Shown: positions 46,207 through 54,894 of the stretch, one piece after another | How positions within the stretch are numbered: position 1 is the stretch's first letter | Layout of the letters: every line of letters starts with the position of its first letter | Assembly (NCBI GenBank): GCA_947566125.1 | Contig: CANOIR010000002.1 | Coordinates: 31,837 to 95,836, forward strand | DNA from: an uncultured Ruminococcus sp. | GTDB lineage: Bacteria > Bacillota > Clostridia > Oscillospirales > Ruminococcaceae | Direction of reading: 5' to 3' | DNA length: 64,000 nucleotides | Position numbers and translations under genes: made by a program | The notes under the pieces: generated by a model | The model's input: the letters and a program-made list of their open reading frames with translations, nothing else | What the model was told of the DNA's origin: nothing | Database searches by the model: none

Positions 46207-46953
46207 ATGAGATTAAAAGACAAGGTAGCTATCATCACTGGCGGCAGCAGAGGTATTGGTTTTGCAACTGCAAAAGCATTTTTAAAGGAAGGTGCAGCTG
46301 TAGCTGTTGCGGCAAGTTCACAAGCTAATGCGGACAAGGCAGTTGATAAATTAAAAGCAGAATATCCAAATTCTTCAATAATGGGAATCAGTCCTGCACT
46401 TGGTGATTTTGAAAGCGTAAAAAATGCATTTAATAGTGTATATGAAAAATTTGGAAAAATTGATATTCTCGTTAACAATGCTGGAACATCTGAAAGCACT
46501 CCTCTTGCGAATTATACTGATGAGCTTTTTTCAAAGGTAATGACTCTTAATGTAAATGGTGTATTTAACGCAACAAAAGCAGCATCTGACATTATGGCAG
46601 AAGGCGGCAGTGGTGTTATTCTTAATACATCTTCAATGGTAAGTATATACGGTCAGCCAAGCGGTGTGGCTTATCCTACATCAAAGTTTGCGGTAAACGG
46701 ATTTACAGTATCTCTTGCACGTGAACTCGGTCCAAAAGGTATTAGAGTAAATGCTGTAGCACCAGGAATTACTGAAACAGATATGATGAAAGCTGTACCA
46801 AAGGAAGTTATCGAACCTCTTATTGCAAAAATTCCTCTTCGCAGACTTGGACAGCCTGAAGATATTGCAAATGCATTTGTTTTCCTTGCATCTGATGAAG
46901 CCTCTTATATAACAGGTGTTGTTTTAAGTGTAGATGGAATGGCAAGAGATTAA
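46207..46953 (+). CDS. SDR-family oxidoreductase (FabG-like)
   Basis: A classical short-chain dehydrogenase/reductase, 248 residues from ATG 46207 (MRLKDKVAIITGG), with AGGAGG upstream. The cofactor motif is TGGSRGIGFATA, then NNAG near residue 84, catalytic Ser in LNTSSMVS, YPTSK (Tyr-x-x-x-Lys) near 155, and the C-terminal GVVLSVDGMARD. Members include 3-oxoacyl-ACP reductases and sugar alcohol dehydrogenases. It stands alone here, so the substrate is open. Confidence 0.9.
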   Translation: MRLKDKVAIITGGSRGIGFATAKAFLKEGAAVAVAASSQANADKAVDKLKAEYPNSSIMGISPALGDFESVKNAFNSVYEKFGKIDILVNNAGTSESTPLANYTDELFSKVMTLNVNGVFNATKAASDIMAEGGSGVILNTSSMVSIYGQPSGVAYPTSKFAVNGFTVSLARELGPKGIRVNAVAPGITETDMMKAVPKEVIEPLIAKIPLRRLGQPEDIANAFVFLASDEASYITGVVLSVDGMARD

Positions 46954-46976
46954 AATTTATATTTAGATTTAAAAGT

Positions 46977-47013
46977 GGCTGTTGCAGAGATTTGAGTTGC
47001 AACAGCCTTTTTT
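46977..47013 (+). terminator. Terminator after the SDR gene
   Basis: GGCTGTTGCA (46977-46986) pairs perfectly with TGCAACAGCC (46998-47007), followed by six T. It is a strong intrinsic terminator. Confidence 0.88.
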
Positions 47014-47393
47014 GTTTTTATTTACAAAACAATCATATCGCCTCCTGGTTAATGTCATTAAGCTAAGTCGAGGGTTTCTAAATACAAGAATCCCTAAAGC
47101 ATGAATGCACCGTGTTTTAGGGATTCTTCGTAATCCTTGCAGGTACGCATTTTCAATTTGTGGAGGCGATACACGACCTCTTAGATATGCGTATTTTTAA
47201 GATTTCCGTAGTGCGACATCACACAGATGATTATGCTTTTTAGAGTATTAGGAGTTCAGCAGAAAGTTTTATTGATATGAATAATAGATGTTTCATTAAT
47301 GCAAAATTTGATAGAAGAATGACAATAAATGATTAGTAGAGAAAAACAGTGTGTGATATAATCATATCAACGAATAAGAAAGAAGGTATAACA
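47014..47393. other. Non-coding gap with a 13-bp inverted repeat and orphan RBS-start
   Basis: No gene fits. An inverted repeat AAGAATCCCTAAA/TTTAGGGATTCTT sits near 47086-47130 with a loop of about 18 bases. On the minus strand a perfect AGGAGGCGATATG ribosome-binding site and start (about 47034-47047) is followed by only four codons before a stop. It looks like the 5' leader of a lost mobile or accessory gene. On the plus strand a TATAAT near 47356-47361, without a good -35, precedes the GH43 gene. Confidence 0.4.
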
Positions 47394-48992
47394 ATGCAGA
47401 AAAAACAGGTTTTTAATCCTTTTCTTCCACTAAATGAATATATTCCGGACGGAGAGCCACATATTTTTGGTGACAGAGTATATATTTTTGGTTCGCATGA
47501 CAGAGAAAGCGGATACACTTTCTGTATGGAAGATTATGTGACATATTCAGCCCCCATTGATGACCTATCAGATTGGAGATATGAAGGGGTGATTTACAAA
47601 TCGTCACAAGACTCTAATTATCCTAATCTTAAATATATGTTTGCTCCTGATGTTGTTCAAGGAAATGACGGAAAGTATTATTTATATTACTGCATGGCTA
47701 ATGATTACGGCTGCGGAGGTTATACAGGACCTATAAGTGTTGCTGTGAGTGACAGTCCAGCAGGAAAATATAAATTCTTAGGATATGTAAAAAATCCTGA
47801 CGGAACACCTATGATGAAATATGTCTGTTTTGACCCTGCTGCAATAAATGATAATGGAATAATACGTATTTATTATGGAACTCAGTACGGATATGAAGAG
47901 CAAGAAAATTTTTTCGAAAATGAAAAATACATAAACGAAGAAATTGAAATGTTCGGAAGAACAAAAGAGGAAATTCTTTCATATCCTGACAGCATCATGG
48001 GACCTTCAATGGTTGTTCTTGAAGATGATATGCTTACTGTTAAAGAAGAAGCAAAGCATATTATTCCGTATAAAGTTAAAGGTACTTCTTTTGAAAAGCA
48101 CCCGTTTTTTGAGGGTTCATCAATGAGAAAGGTCGGAGATAAATATTATTTTATTTATTCTTCATGGCAGAATCACGAGCTTTGCTATGCAACAAGTGAT
48201 TATCCCGACAAAGATTTTGTATTTGGTGGAACAATTGTTTCAAACGGTGACATTGGATATAACGGAAGAACTGAGTCAGAAAGACTCAATATGACAGGAA
48301 CAACTCATGGCAGTATTATTCAAATAGATAAACAATGGTATGTTTTTTATCATCGTTTAACACATAAATCTGATTACAGCAGACAGGCTTGTGCTGAAAA
48401 AATAAATATTAATCCTGACGGTACTATTTCGCAGGTTGAAATAACAAGCTGTGGTCTTAACGAAGGACCTTTAAAAGCAGAAGGCGAGTATCCTGCAATT
48501 ATTGCCTGCAATATAACAAATGGACATATGCCGCATGGTTCAAACAGTATATATACATTTCCGTTTCCTAATGTTACAAATATTGGCGAAGAAAGATTTA
48601 TTGCAGAAGTTGAAAACGGAACTCTCATAGGTTATAAATATTTCAGATTCAGCAACACAAACAATATTGCTGTTACAATAAGAAAAGAAACTGAAAATAA
48701 CAAAGTTAAGGCAGATATTCCAAAGCGTAAAGATAAAAGATTTGATGATGAAATAGAAAGATGCATGAATTCTAAAAATAATTTGGAAGTGCCAGAAAAA
48801 TCATATATTGATATTTTCACAGAAGAAAAAGGAAAGCCTATTGGAAGAATATCAATACCTGATGATCTTAATGAACAGTGGTGCAGAATTAACGGAAATG
48901 TAGATATTTCTAATGGAGTATATCCGTTATATTTCGTATACCATGGGAAAAATACTATACAAATAAAAAGCTTTGATTTTATCGGAGGTTAA
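47394..48992 (+). CDS. Glycoside hydrolase family 43 (arabinofuranosidase/xylosidase type)
   Basis: About 532 residues, no signal peptide, so probably cytoplasmic. The N-terminal five-bladed beta-propeller shows the GH43 acids: an Asp near the start (PDGEPHIFGDRVYIFGSHD), Asp in KYMFAPDVV and the general acid Glu in FFEGSSMRKVG. The C-terminal 180 residues resemble an added beta-sandwich. It would release xylose or arabinose from imported oligosaccharides. It starts the xylose unit: xylA follows after 3 bases and xylB after that. The ATG at 47394 has AGAAGG ahead. Confidence 0.92.
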   Translation: MQKKQVFNPFLPLNEYIPDGEPHIFGDRVYIFGSHDRESGYTFCMEDYVTYSAPIDDLSDWRYEGVIYKSSQDSNYPNLKYMFAPDVVQGNDGKYYLYYCMANDYGCGGYTGPISVAVSDSPAGKYKFLGYVKNPDGTPMMKYVCFDPAAINDNGIIRIYYGTQYGYEEQENFFENEKYINEEIEMFGRTKEEILSYPDSIMGPSMVVLEDDMLTVKEEAKHIIPYKVKGTSFEKHPFFEGSSMRKVGDKYYFIYSSWQNHELCYATSDYPDKDFVFGGTIVSNGDIGYNGRTESERLNMTGTTHGSIIQIDKQWYVFYHRLTHKSDYSRQACAEKININPDGTISQVEITSCGLNEGPLKAEGEYPAIIACNITNGHMPHGSNSIYTFPFPNVTNIGEERFIAEVENGTLIGYKYFRFSNTNNIAVTIRKETENNKVKADIPKRKDKRFDDEIERCMNSKNNLEVPEKSYIDIFTEEKGKPIGRISIPDDLNEQWCRINGNVDISNGVYPLYFVYHGKNTIQIKSFDFIGG

Positions 48993-48995
48993 AAA

Positions 48996-50321
48996 ATGAA
49001 AGAATATTTTAAAAACATAGGAAAAATCCATTATGAAGGTAAAGACAGTACAAATCCACTTGCGTTTAAGTATTACAATCCGGACGAAATAATTTTCGGC
49101 AAAACTATGAAAGAACAGCTCAAATTTGCTTTATCATGGTGGCATACGATGGACGGCGATGGAACAGATATGTTCGGATGTGGAACTGCCGATAAATCGT
49201 GGGGAGAACCAGACAGCGTAAAGCGTTCAATAGCAAAGGTTGATGCTGCTTTTGAGATAATGACAAAGCTTGGAATAGAATATTTCTGTTTTCACGACAG
49301 AGATCTTTCTCCAGAATATGGAACTCTTGCTGAAACTAATGAAAAACTTAATGAAGTTACTGATTATATCGCAGAAAGAATGAAAGAAGATTCCTCAAAG
49401 AAGCTTTTATGGGGTACTGCAAAATGCTTTGACCACCCACGTTATATGCACGGTGCAGCGACTTCTCCTTCAGCAGATGTATTTGCATATACAGCTGCAC
49501 AAGTAAAAAAAGCGGTTGAATCAACTGTTAAACTTGGTGGAAACGGATATGTTTTCTGGGGTGGCAGAGAAGGTTATGAAACACTCCTTAACACAAATAT
49601 GGGACTTGAACTTGATAATATGGCAAGACTTATGAGAATAACAGTCGATTATGCACGTTCAATTGGATATAAAGGCGATTTCTACATTGAACCCAAACCA
49701 AAGGAACCAACAAAACATCAGTATGATTTTGATACATCAACTGTACTCGCATTTTTAAGAAAATATGGTCTTGAAAATGATTTTAAAATGAATATAGAAG
49801 CAAATCATGCAACACTTGCAAAGCATACATTTCAGCATGAACTTAGAGTAGCAAGAGAAAACGGCGTATTTGGTTCAATTGATGCAAATCAGGGCGACCA
49901 ACTCCTTGGATGGGATACTGACCAGTTCCCGACAAATGTATATGATACTGCATTTTGTATGTATGAAGTTCTTAAAGCAGGTGGATTTACAAACGGCGGT
50001 CTGAACTTTGATTCAAAAGCAAGAAGAGGTTCTTACACTCATGAAGATATTTTCTACAGCTATATTGCAGGTATGGATTCATTTGCTCTTGGTTTAAGAA
50101 TTGCTGCCAAGATGATTGAGGATGGCAGAATAGATAAATTTATTGAAAACAGATATTCTTCATGGACAAGCGGAATAGGTAAAGAAATTATTGATGGAAA
50201 AGTTTCTATGGCTGATCTTGAAAAATATGCACTTGAAAAAGGTGAAGTAACTGAAAGCCTTTCAAGTAGCAGACAGGAGATGCTTGAATCAATTGTAAAT
50301 AACATAATGTTCAGCCTGTAA
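48996..50321 (+). CDS. xylA: Xylose isomerase
   Basis: Interconverts D-xylose and D-xylulose (441 residues, class II length). Motifs: [15 protein letters not shown] at the N-terminus; [11 protein letters not shown] with the catalytic His; [16 protein letters not shown]; the metal ligand Glu in [17 protein letters not shown]; and IEANHATLA and GSIDANQGD, which provide further metal ligands. With xylB it forms the standard isomerase route into the pentose phosphate pathway, where the split transketolase acts. Confidence 0.98.
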   Translation: MKEYFKNIGKIHYEGKDSTNPLAFKYYNPDEIIFGKTMKEQLKFALSWWHTMDGDGTDMFGCGTADKSWGEPDSVKRSIAKVDAAFEIMTKLGIEYFCFHDRDLSPEYGTLAETNEKLNEVTDYIAERMKEDSSKKLLWGTAKCFDHPRYMHGAATSPSADVFAYTAAQVKKAVESTVKLGGNGYVFWGGREGYETLLNTNMGLELDNMARLMRITVDYARSIGYKGDFYIEPKPKEPTKHQYDFDTSTVLAFLRKYGLENDFKMNIEANHATLAKHTFQHELRVARENGVFGSIDANQGDQLLGWDTDQFPTNVYDTAFCMYEVLKAGGFTNGGLNFDSKARRGSYTHEDIFYSYIAGMDSFALGLRIAAKMIEDGRIDKFIENRYSSWTSGIGKEIIDGKVSMADLEKYALEKGEVTESLSSSRQEMLESIVNNIMFSL

Positions 50322-50343
50322 TTCAATGAGAGAGGAGTATTTT

Positions 50344-51867
50344 ATGGCTTATGTTATAGGTATTGACTGCGGAACAGGCAGTACAAAAACGGTTCTTTTT
50401 GATGAAAACGGTAAAATTATCTCCTCGGCTGCAATAGAATATCCGATTTATCAGCCCCAAAACGGTTATGCAGAACAAAATCCTGTCGACTGGAAAAATG
50501 CTATGCTTGATACTTTGAAAAAAGTTATATCCACAAGTGGGGTTGATAAAAAAGCAATTAAGGGCATAGGCATATCAGGACAGATGCATGGACTCGTTAT
50601 GCTTGATAAAGATAATAATGTAATCAGAAACTCTATTATCTGGTGTGACCAGAGAACTTCGGCAGAAGTAGAACAGATGAACTGCATAGTTGGACATGAA
50701 AAATTTATGGAAATTACTGCTAACCCTGCTCTTACAGGCTGGACTGCCTCAAAAATTTTATGGGTGAGAAATAATGAACCTGAAAATTATGAAAAATGTC
50801 GCCATATACTTCTTCCAAAAGATTATCTCAGATTTATCTTAACAAGTGAATATGCAACTGATGTTTCAGATGCTTCTGGAATGCAGCTGATGGACGTCTC
50901 AAAAAGATGCTGGAGTAAGCAAATATGCGATTTACTTGAAATAGATATGAATATGTTTCCGAAAGTATATGAGTCTTGTCAGGTAACAGGAACTCTTAGA
51001 AAAGAAATAGCTGAAATGCTAGGACTTGAAGAATCTGTTATTGTTGCAGGAGGAGCCAGCGACAATGCAGCAGCTGCTTTAGGTACAGGTGTTTATGAGG
51101 ACGGAAAAGCATTTACAACGATTGGTACATCGGGAGTTGTATTTGCACATACTTCATCTCCTGTAATTGACCCAAAAGGAAGAGTGCATACCTGCTGTGC
51201 GGCTGTACCTGACTGCTGGCACGTTATGGGTGTAACTCAATCAGCAGGACTTTCGTTAAAATGGTTTCGGGATAATTTTTGCACATCTGAAAAGGAAACT
51301 GCTGCTCTTCTTGATAAAGATGTTTATTATATTATGGATAAGGAAGCAGAGTCAATTCCAATAGGATCTGAAAAACTTATATATCTTCCGTACCTTATGG
51401 GTGAAAGAACACCTCATCTGGATCCTTATGCAAGAGGAGTATTTTTCGGTTTATCATCTTTCCATACAAAAAAACATATGCTAAGAGCAATAATGGAGGG
51501 CGTTTCTTATTCACTTCGTGACTGTATTGAAGTATTCAGAGAAATGAATATTGAAATAACTGATATGGCTGCCTGCGGAGGCGGGGGAACATCTCAGCTG
51601 TGGCGTTCGATGCTTGCAGATATTTACGGCTGTAATGTAAATACTGTTGATTCAAAAGAAGGTCCGGCACTTGGTTCAGCTATTCTTGCTATGACTGCCT
51701 GTGGAATATACAGAAGTGTACCTGAAGCCTGCAAGGCTGTTATAAAAACAGATAAAACTCAGTATCCAAATGAAAAAAATTCTAAGATATATGAAAAGTA
51801 TTATTCCTTATACAAAGAGATATATCCTGTTCTTGAATTAGAATTCAAAAAGCTTTCGTTAATATAA
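50344..51867 (+). CDS. xylB: Xylulokinase
   Basis: FGGY-family kinase that phosphorylates D-xylulose to D-xylulose 5-phosphate, about 507 residues. GIDCGTGSTKTVLFD (phosphate 1) opens the protein. GISGQMHGLV, TDVSDASGMQLMD with the catalytic Asp, GGASDNAAAALGTG and AACGGGGTSQLWRSMLAD follow. The start is ATG 50344 (MAYVIG) with AGAGGAG 6 bases upstream. It is translated from the same message as xylA. Confidence 0.97.
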   Translation: MAYVIGIDCGTGSTKTVLFDENGKIISSAAIEYPIYQPQNGYAEQNPVDWKNAMLDTLKKVISTSGVDKKAIKGIGISGQMHGLVMLDKDNNVIRNSIIWCDQRTSAEVEQMNCIVGHEKFMEITANPALTGWTASKILWVRNNEPENYEKCRHILLPKDYLRFILTSEYATDVSDASGMQLMDVSKRCWSKQICDLLEIDMNMFPKVYESCQVTGTLRKEIAEMLGLEESVIVAGGASDNAAAALGTGVYEDGKAFTTIGTSGVVFAHTSSPVIDPKGRVHTCCAAVPDCWHVMGVTQSAGLSLKWFRDNFCTSEKETAALLDKDVYYIMDKEAESIPIGSEKLIYLPYLMGERTPHLDPYARGVFFGLSSFHTKKHMLRAIMEGVSYSLRDCIEVFREMNIEITDMAACGGGGTSQLWRSMLADIYGCNVNTVDSKEGPALGSAILAMTACGIYRSVPEACKAVIKTDKTQYPNEKNSKIYEKYYSLYKEIYPVLELEFKKLSLI

Positions 51868-51877
51868 TAATAATTTT

Positions 51878-51914
51878 AAAAAGCCTGATTTTTTGTTTAA
51901 ATCAGGCTTTTTTA
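51878..51914. terminator. Bidirectional terminator after xylB
   Basis: AAAAAGCCTGATTT pairs with AAATCAGGCTTTTT around a 7-base loop, with T-runs on both strands. It separates xylB from the AraC regulator gene on the same strand. Confidence 0.9.
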
Positions 51915-51977
51915 CTTGATATGAAATTGAAAATATGATAAAATATTGTATATAAACTTGAAGGAGATCAATACTTT

Positions 51978-52838
51978 ATGCCTATTAATAATATCAATGG
52001 TGATTTTGAAACAGTTGATTTTGCTGAGAACCGACATATAATTGTTTATGATAATATTCAAAATGAAGAATATCCTGTTCATTGGCATAACAGCATTGAA
52101 ATAGTCATGCCTCTTACTGAAAAGTATACTGTAAACTGTTTAGGAGAAAAATATATTCTGAATGAAAGAGAAATACTGATTATCCCTGCCGGAACACTTC
52201 ACCGGATAGATGCTCAGAAAGGAAGAAGAATTTTTTTGCTTATGGATTATAGTACAATTTCCTGTAATCCTGCTTTAAACGGTATTTCAGCATTTATTCA
52301 GTTACCTATACATCTTTCTATTGAATCTGATGAAGAAATTCTTTCAAAGCTGAATTATATGATTCAGGAGATTTACAGAGAATATTTTGATTATAATGCA
52401 ACAAGTGAAATATATATTTATATCAAATTTCTGACACTTTTATATGATGTAATCAAATATAAAATATTAGGAAATAACAGAACCAAACCGAGTGAATCCG
52501 ATAAAATATTTGAGATGATTATAAAATATATTAACAAAAATTATATGAATGACATAAGTCTTGATACCCTTGCAAAAGTTTCAGGTTATAGTAAATTTTA
52601 TTTTTCAAGAATGTTTTATAAATATACAAACTCATCTGTTCCAGATTTTATAAACAAACGCAGAATAAAGGCATCTGAGCTTCTGCTTGCAGATGGTAAA
52701 TACAGTGTTACAGATATTGCTGGATTAACAGGTTTTTCAAGCATTACCACATTTAACAGAGTTTTTAAAAAAATAAACGGATGTACGCCATCTAAATTCA
52801 GAAAATTCAATATGGAAAATCATATTTATATTTTTTGA
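51978..52838 (+). CDS. AraC-family regulator beside the xylose genes
   Basis: A 286-residue regulator. The N-terminal cupin-type sensing domain has HWHNSIEIVMPL and a LNEREILIIPAGTLHRI strand. The C-terminal AraC double helix-turn-helix has DISLDTLAKVSGYSKFYFSRMFYKYTNSSVPDFINKRRIKASELL and the second-helix signature VTDIAGLTGFSSITTFNRVFKKINGCTPSKFRK. By position it probably activates the GH43-xylA-xylB unit, whose promoter lacks a clear -35 box, in response to a sugar. That is inference. Confidence 0.93.
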   Translation: MPINNINGDFETVDFAENRHIIVYDNIQNEEYPVHWHNSIEIVMPLTEKYTVNCLGEKYILNEREILIIPAGTLHRIDAQKGRRIFLLMDYSTISCNPALNGISAFIQLPIHLSIESDEEILSKLNYMIQEIYREYFDYNATSEIYIYIKFLTLLYDVIKYKILGNNRTKPSESDKIFEMIIKYINKNYMNDISLDTLAKVSGYSKFYFSRMFYKYTNSSVPDFINKRRIKASELLLADGKYSVTDIAGLTGFSSITTFNRVFKKINGCTPSKFRKFNMENHIYIF

Positions 52839-53220
52839 ATTTTTTATTTTTAATTCAGGATAACAGTCAACAAAATATAGAGCTTGTTATTTTTATCAGA
52901 GTATATTGCCATAATGCCGTGGAATTCTTTTGCTCTGCGGTCAACATTATGCGTACATGATCTGTCCTTTTCATTTCCTGTTATGCAAAAGAAGTTAAAA
53001 AATTCTTTTGCAACAGAACTTTTACAAGACTTGAAAGTAGGAAACCAAAGCGAACCGAACATACTCGCGGCCCTTGAAAACAAATCTAGACTTTATTACA
53101 TCTCATTAATAAAAGCTGCCTGATTTTCTTAGTTCAGCTTTATACAAATTTTATAAATTATGTCCAGTCTTATTGACAATTTCAATATTCCTTTGCAGGA
53201 TTGTCTGCCATTTATTCTCT
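52839..53220. other. Gap without a supported gene
   Basis: Short open frames exist on both strands (52884-53123 plus, 52850-53083 minus) but neither has a family match I recognise or a good ribosome-binding site. A 9-bp inverted repeat, GCAAAAGAA/TTCTTTTGC (52985-53011), is present. Given the transposase relic just to the right, this is probably eroded mobile DNA. Confidence 0.4.
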
Positions 53221-53380
53221 TTATAATCTACGTTTAACGACAGAAGGAATACCGCCATTTGCGGAACAGATACGGCGGTTATGCCAGTAACTCATATAAT
53301 AACGCCCAATTTTAGTTTTAAGTTTTTCAAGAGTGTAGTTTTCGATTTTGCGAATAAAACAATTCAATTTTCATTCACGT
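53221..53380 (-). pseudogene. IS3-family transposase OrfB, 3' remnant
   Basis: Reading the minus strand in the frame ending at the TAA at 53221 gives CFIRKIENYTLEKLKTKIG, then YMSYWHNRRICSANGGIPS, then VVKRRL. This is the C-terminal end of an IS3/IS150-type integrase-core transposase (the 'YN..R....GG..P' tail). The upstream catalytic region is missing, so only about 45-50 codons survive. No terminal inverted repeats could be matched. Confidence 0.6.
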
Positions 53381-53518
53381 GTGGACTCTTTTAGAAAATG
53401 CAATGAAAATAAAGAAAAATCGCCCCCCTATACGGAAAGCGATTTCTAGTCTGCATATAGCAAAATTCACGTAAATCCGAACAATCCCAAAAATGCGTGA
53501 CTTTTTAAAATATAAAAT

Positions 53519-53891
53519 TGGTGGAGGCGAGGAGAATTGAACTCCTGTCCGAAAACCGATTCATGTAACTTTCTACGAGCGTAGTTTATCTACTAAAATT
53601 CCCTCAGCTCACCGCCGACAAACAGGCTGAAAGAAGAGGTATCCCAAATACATTTCTGCGGTGTGGGATTGCCGCTGAAACGTTCACCACTAAGATGATG
53701 CCCTAGAACAGGTCGTGGTAATCCTGCAATGGACAGTAGCTGACTTAGGCAGCTACCTGTACGCTCTTGTTAAAGCTTACAGAAATGTTATTTTTAGCGT
53801 TTAATTTTAAACGTGCTTGATTTTTAAGAGATCCGGCAAACTCTGCTCGCTTATCGCACTTTACAATCCCCGTCGAAACCGTTACGCCCCC
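53519..53891 (-). ncRNA. ssrA: Transfer-messenger RNA
   Basis: A one-piece tmRNA of 373 nt. The 5' end GGGGGCGTAACGGTTTCGACGG and the 3' end CGCCTCCACCA form the tRNA-like acceptor stem (7 bp, one G-U), with CCA encoded. The T-arm GGAGTTCAATTCTCC is present. The tag frame at 53798-53745 reads AKNNISVSFNKSVQVAA followed by TAA. The pseudoknot regions lie between. It rescues ribosomes stalled on broken mRNAs together with SmpB, encoded just upstream. Confidence 0.97.
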
Positions 53892-53894
53892 ATA

Positions 53895-53917
53895 AAAGCT
53901 TCCTTAATGGAAGCTTT
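53895..53917 (-). terminator. Hairpin at the smpB-ssrA junction
   Basis: AAAGCTTCC pairs with GGAAGCTTT around a 5-base loop that contains the smpB stop codon, with TTTTAT following on the minus strand. The tmRNA begins 4 bases later, so this may be a processing site for tmRNA 5' maturation as much as a terminator. Confidence 0.5.
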
Positions 53918-54368
53918 CTTTTATGGCTCTGCCAATTTGACGCTGTGCATCCTTTTTAGCAGCACTTTGACGTTTATCATAAAGTTTTTTACCCTTGCAA
54001 AGACCTATTTTTACTTTTACTTTAGAATCTTTAAAATAAAGTGACAATGGAACAAGTGTAAGACCGTCTTGTTTAACTTTACCGAAAAGACGTAAAATTT
54101 CACGCTTATGCATAAGAAGTTTTCGTACTCTTCGTGGATCCGTTCTTGCAAGTCCATCTTTTTCATAAGGTGATATATGCAGACCCTTTAAAAAAAGCTC
54201 TCCATTTTCAATATCACACCAACTATCTTTTAGATTTACATTTCCAAGCCGAATTGATTTTACTTCATTTCCTTGAAGTTCTATTCCAGCTTCCATATCT
54301 TCCAATATAAAATATTCGTGACGTGCCTGACGATTTTCACTTATGAGTTTTGTGCCCTTCGTGATCAT
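53904..54368 (-). CDS. smpB: SmpB, tmRNA-binding protein
   Basis: A 154-residue SmpB. The OB-barrel opens with NRQARHEYFILEDMEAGIELQGNEVKSIRLG. ENGELFLKGLHISPYE is followed by the HKREILRLFGK segment, and the basic C-terminal tail has KLYDKRQSAAKKDAQRQIGRA (tmRNA-mRNA path binding). It delivers tmRNA to stalled ribosomes. Its partner RNA is immediately downstream. Confidence 0.97.
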   Translation of the reverse strand: MITKGTKLISENRQARHEYFILEDMEAGIELQGNEVKSIRLGNVNLKDSWCDIENGELFLKGLHISPYEKDGLARTDPRRVRKLLMHKREILRLFGKVKQDGLTLVPLSLYFKDSKVKVKIGLCKGKKLYDKRQSAAKKDAQRQIGRAIKESFH

Positions 54369-54460
54369 TTTACAAATCCTTTCAGATGATTTGGCTTATA
54401 ATTATATCATATTAAGCATCTGATGTCTATATAATATATATAAACACTATGTGAATTTTT

Positions 54461-54760
54461 TTATTCTTCGCCATGTATTCCCATACGCTCAAATACCGCC
54501 CTATATCCTTCTTCGCCATTTTTTATGCTTCTGTTTACACGACTTATTGTAGCAGTTGATGCACCTGTTTCAGCAACTATATCGGTAAAAACATGATGAG
54601 TATATAGCATTTTTGCTACGTGCAAACGCTGTGACATTGCATTAAGTTCCTGATATGTGCATAAATCTTGAAAGAACGCACGGCACTCATCAATATTCTT
54701 CAGCTCAAGAATTGCCTCATAGAGAGCATCAACATCTTTATTAAATTGATTTTTCTTCAT
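54461..54760 (-). CDS. YerC/YecD family TrpR-type regulator
   Basis: A 99-residue helical protein of the TrpR superfamily: LYEAILELKNIDECRAFFQDLCTYQELNAMSQRLHVAKML, then the helix-turn-helix TDIVAETGASTATISRVNRSIKNGEEGYRAVFERM. This is the single-copy clostridial/bacillar YerC type. I recall it being proposed by comparative genomics as a histidine-biosynthesis repressor (HisR). The dyad over the his promoter at 6373-6398 is a plausible target. It stands alone. Confidence 0.88.
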   Translation of the reverse strand: MKKNQFNKDVDALYEAILELKNIDECRAFFQDLCTYQELNAMSQRLHVAKMLYTHHVFTDIVAETGASTATISRVNRSIKNGEEGYRAVFERMGIHGEE

Positions 54761-54894
54761 GATAGTTCGCTCGCTTTCTATACTGATAATTATATTTTAG
54801 CATATTAAAGCGTAAATGTAAAGCCTTTTTTGTAAAAAAATATTATAAAGAATCACTATTGAAATCAGCATTTATATTTTAAAATTTTGCTATT

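Noticed and set aside
52850..53123. Opposing ORFs of about 77-79 codons after the AraC gene.
   Set aside because: Neither is recognisable, both overlap each other, and the region adjoins transposase debris.
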